Assembly (NCBI GenBank): GCA_017983795.1
Contig: JAGOAS010000005.1
Coordinates: 62,001 to 126,000 of the forward strand
DNA length: 64,000 bases
Direction: 5' to 3'
DNA from: Piscinibacter sp.
Lineage (GTDB): Bacteria; Pseudomonadota; Gammaproteobacteria; Burkholderiales; Burkholderiaceae_C
This document shows, in pieces, positions 62,186 through 64,000 of the stretch. The position numbers and the translations under genes are program-made. The stretch's first letter is position 1; each line of letters starts with the position of its first letter. The notes beneath the pieces are model-generated. The model was not told the origin of the DNA and ran no database searches. It saw only the letters and a list, made by a program, of their open reading frames with translations.

Positions 62186-64000
62186 CCCGGCCGCGCATCC
62201 GCTCACTTTCGGCTTCGACATCGGCATTGCATCGGTCGGCTGGGCAGTGCTCGACGACAGGCGCATCGTCGACCACGGCGTCAGAGCCTTCGACAAGGCA
62301 GAGACTGCGGATCGCGGCGAGCCACTGAACCTTGCTCGACGAACGGCCCGGTTGCTGCGCCGGCGCCTGCGTCGCCGGGCCTGGCGTCTCGTACGAGTGG
62401 CTCGGCTGCTCAAACGCGAAGGTCTCATTGCCGATTCGCGCTGGTTCCTCGCGCAACCGTCGTTTGCAGACTCCACCTGGCGCCTGCGCATCGAAGGCCT
62501 GAACCGACGGCTCAGCGACGAGGAGTGGGCCCGAGTGATCTACCACCTGTGCAAGCACCGCGGCTTCCATTGGACAAGCCGCGCCGAGGAGCGCATGGCC
62601 GAGGCCGACGCCCAGGGCGAAGGAGGCAAGGTCAAGCAGGGGCTTGCGGGCACCGAACGGCTGATGAAGCAGAAGAACTACCGCAGCATCGCCGAGATGG
62701 TGCTGGCGGAGTTTCCCGAAGCGCAGCGCAACAAGCAGGGTGAGTACACCAAGGCGCTGCCGCGCCGACTGCTCGGTGACGAGTTCGCGCTACTGTTCAG
62801 GCGCCAGCGCGAGTTGGGTCAGCCGCATTCCGGCGAAGGCCTCGAAGCGGCGCTGCTCGAACCGAAGAAGGGCTTGTTCTGGACTCAGAAGCCGTCGCTC
62901 ACCGGTGAAGCACTGCTTGCCATGCTGGGCCGCTGCACCTTCGAGCGCGCCGAGTACCGCGCACCTCGCGCCAGCTTCACGGCGGAACGACACGTATGGC
63001 TGACGCGTTTGAACAACCTGCGCATCGTCGTCGACGGAATTGTTCGTCCGCTGAACCCTGCTGAGCGCGACGCCGCCCTGCCCTTGCCCTATGAGCTCGT
63101 GCAAGTCACCTTCAAGCAGCTCCACGCGGCGCTGGTCGACAAGGCCGGGCTCCCCGACGAGGCGACGTTCTCGGGCCTGCGTCCGGCGAAGGAGGGCAAG
63201 GATCCGCTGTCGGAGCGGCTCATCCGGTTGCCGGCATGGCAGGAACTGCGCACCACCCTCAAGAGAGCGAACCTGGAAACGGAATGGAAGAGCATCGCTG
63301 GCGCGGCCGTGGGTGGCTCGCCGGGACTGCTCGACGATATCGCGCGGGTGTTGAGCGTCTACAAGGAAGACGACGAGGTCCGCGCCGAACTGGCCCGCCT
63401 GCCACTGCCTGGAGCCCGCAGTGCCGTCGCCAATGCGCTGCTCGACATCCGCTTCGAGGGCTTTCACGCGCTGTCGCTGAAGGCGCTGCGCAAGATCGTG
63501 CCGCTGATGGCGACGGGTTTGCGCTACGACGAGGCCTGCGTGCAGGCGGGCTATCACCACAGCCAGATCGTCGAGCCGGGAAGCGGCGAGCACGATCTGC
63601 TGCCGCCTTTCTACAAGTATCGTGACCGCAGCGGCCGGATGGTGTTGCGCGACGACGGTGACATCCCACGCAACCCGGTGGTGCTGCGCGCACTGAACCA
63701 GGCGCGCAAGGTCATGAACGCGCTGGTGCGACGATACGGCGCACCCGCTGAAGTGCATATCGAGATGGCGCGCGATCTGTCGCGCGACTTCGATGAGCGT
63801 CGCAAGATCGAGAAGGAGCAGTCCCAATTCCGCGAGCGCAACGAGAAGGATCGCCAGGACTTCGCGCAAGCCTTTCACATCGCAGGTCGCGTGCAGGGCA
63901 GCGATTTCGAGAAGTGGCGGCTTTACCGCGAGCAGCAGGGCAAGTGCGCGTACTCGCTGAGCGCGATCGACGTTGACCGGCTCTTGGAACCCGGCTACGT
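62175..64000 (+). CDS. cas9: CRISPR-associated endonuclease Cas9, type II-C (partial, runs off the end)
   Basis: The frame is open for 608 codons to the window end with no stop, so the gene is incomplete. RuvC-I has Asp15 in FGFDIGIASVGWAVLD. The Arg-rich bridge helix covers about 54-84 (ARRTARLLRRRLRRRAWRL). KHRGF at 127-131 matches the REC start of small Cas9s. RuvC-II has Glu530 in EVHIEMARDLS. The HNH domain begins at about 585 (WRLYREQQGKCAYSLSAID); its catalytic His lies outside. GGGAG 8 nt upstream supports ATG 62175 over ATG 62160. GC is about 57-63% in sampled lines against about 75% in neighbours. Confidence 0.95.
   Translation, partial: MTGNPAAHPLTFGFDIGIASVGWAVLDDRRIVDHGVRAFDKAETADRGEPLNLARRTARLLRRRLRRRAWRLVRVARLLKREGLIADSRWFLAQPSFADSTWRLRIEGLNRRLSDEEWARVIYHLCKHRGFHWTSRAEERMAEADAQGEGGKVKQGLAGTERLMKQKNYRSIAEMVLAEFPEAQRNKQGEYTKALPRRLLGDEFALLFRRQRELGQPHSGEGLEAALLEPKKGLFWTQKPSLTGEALLAMLGRCTFERAEYRAPRASFTAERHVWLTRLNNLRIVVDGIVRPLNPAERDAALPLPYELVQVTFKQLHAALVDKAGLPDEATFSGLRPAKEGKDPLSERLIRLPAWQELRTTLKRANLETEWKSIAGAAVGGSPGLLDDIARVLSVYKEDDEVRAELARLPLPGARSAVANALLDIRFEGFHALSLKALRKIVPLMATGLRYDEACVQAGYHHSQIVEPGSGEHDLLPPFYKYRDRSGRMVLRDDGDIPRNPVVLRALNQARKVMNALVRRYGAPAEVHIEMARDLSRDFDERRKIEKEQSQFRERNEKDRQDFAQAFHIAGRVQGSDFEKWRLYREQQGKCAYSLSAIDVDRLLEPGY

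Noticed and set aside
62000-64000. A CRISPR array or cas1/cas2 in the window
   Set aside because: No repeated 30-40 bp units with spacers are present, and no Cas1 or Cas2 motifs were found in any frame.

Overview
The window looks like a chromosomal segment of a high-GC betaproteobacterium of the order Burkholderiales, close to the Leptothrix/Rubrivivax/Ideonella-type genera. The reasons are the gene order ispE - tRNA-Gln - prs - rplY - pth, the murA-hisG-hisD-hisC-hisB-hisH-hisA-hisF operon, a polyhydroxyalkanoate granule protein, a double-length UvrA paralogue, and very GC-rich third codon positions. This placement is inferred from content and not from a database match.

Layout. 1-4.6 kb: end of a TPR protein, lolB, ispE, tRNA-Gln(TTG), prs, rplY, a terminator, pth and a small secreted protein. 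4.6-15.1 kb (minus strand): an overlapping run reading ABC exporter ATPase/permease, bolA-like gene, murA, the his genes G-D-C-B-H-A-F, rsmD, coaD and a ferredoxin. 15.2-28.3 kb: TetR regulator, TPR protein, MFS exporter divergent from a DeoR regulator, a TRAP transporter (dctPQM), and iorA-iorB-PQQ dehydrogenase-dihaem cytochrome c, with a LysR regulator divergent from iorA. 28.4-36.3 kb: response regulator, multi-PAS histidine kinase, GGDEF-EAL protein, wax-ester-synthase-like acyltransferase and acyl-CoA-binding protein. 36.3-36.9 kb: a non-coding, roughly 520-bp imperfect palindrome. 36.9-43.6 kb: two peptidases, a molybdopterin oxidoreductase, an HExxH aminopeptidase lipoprotein, a PHA granule protein, a pair of unusual hairpin repeats and a HAD phosphatase. 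43.7-50.1 kb: a central carbon block (pgi, tal, a sugar-binding protein, zwf, hexR) with a visible HexR-type operator. 50.1-61.9 kb: tandem-fused UvrA, a branched-chain-type binding protein, rlhA, and an AraC regulator overlapping a hybrid kinase.

The most notable content is at the right edge. From 62175 to the end runs the first 608 codons of a Cas9 gene, with RuvC-I, Arg-rich bridge helix, RuvC-II and the start of HNH. It reads through the window end without a stop. Directly upstream and on the opposite strand (about 62150 down to 62063) is a tracrRNA-like gene. It has a 36-nt anti-repeat, a perfect nexus hairpin and a 3' hairpin, and its extended core resembles the Neisseria meningitidis type II-C tracrRNA. 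A good sigma-70-like promoter for it (TTGCCA - 17 nt - CATAAT) lies across the cas9 start codon, so the tracrRNA and cas9 are divergent with overlapping control regions. A cas9 mRNA starting upstream would carry the complement of the whole tracrRNA in its leader. No CRISPR array, cas1 or cas2 is present in the window; they would have to lie beyond 64000 or elsewhere.

Functionally, most of the window is housekeeping (histidine, PRPP, CoA, isoprenoid and peptidoglycan precursors, ribosome maintenance). PRPP made by prs is the substrate of HisG. The zwf/hexR/pgi/tal block feeds the pentose-phosphate and Entner-Doudoroff routes. The accessory parts are the ior/dehydrogenase cluster, the signalling genes, the dispersed palindromic repeats and the CRISPR-Cas9 locus.
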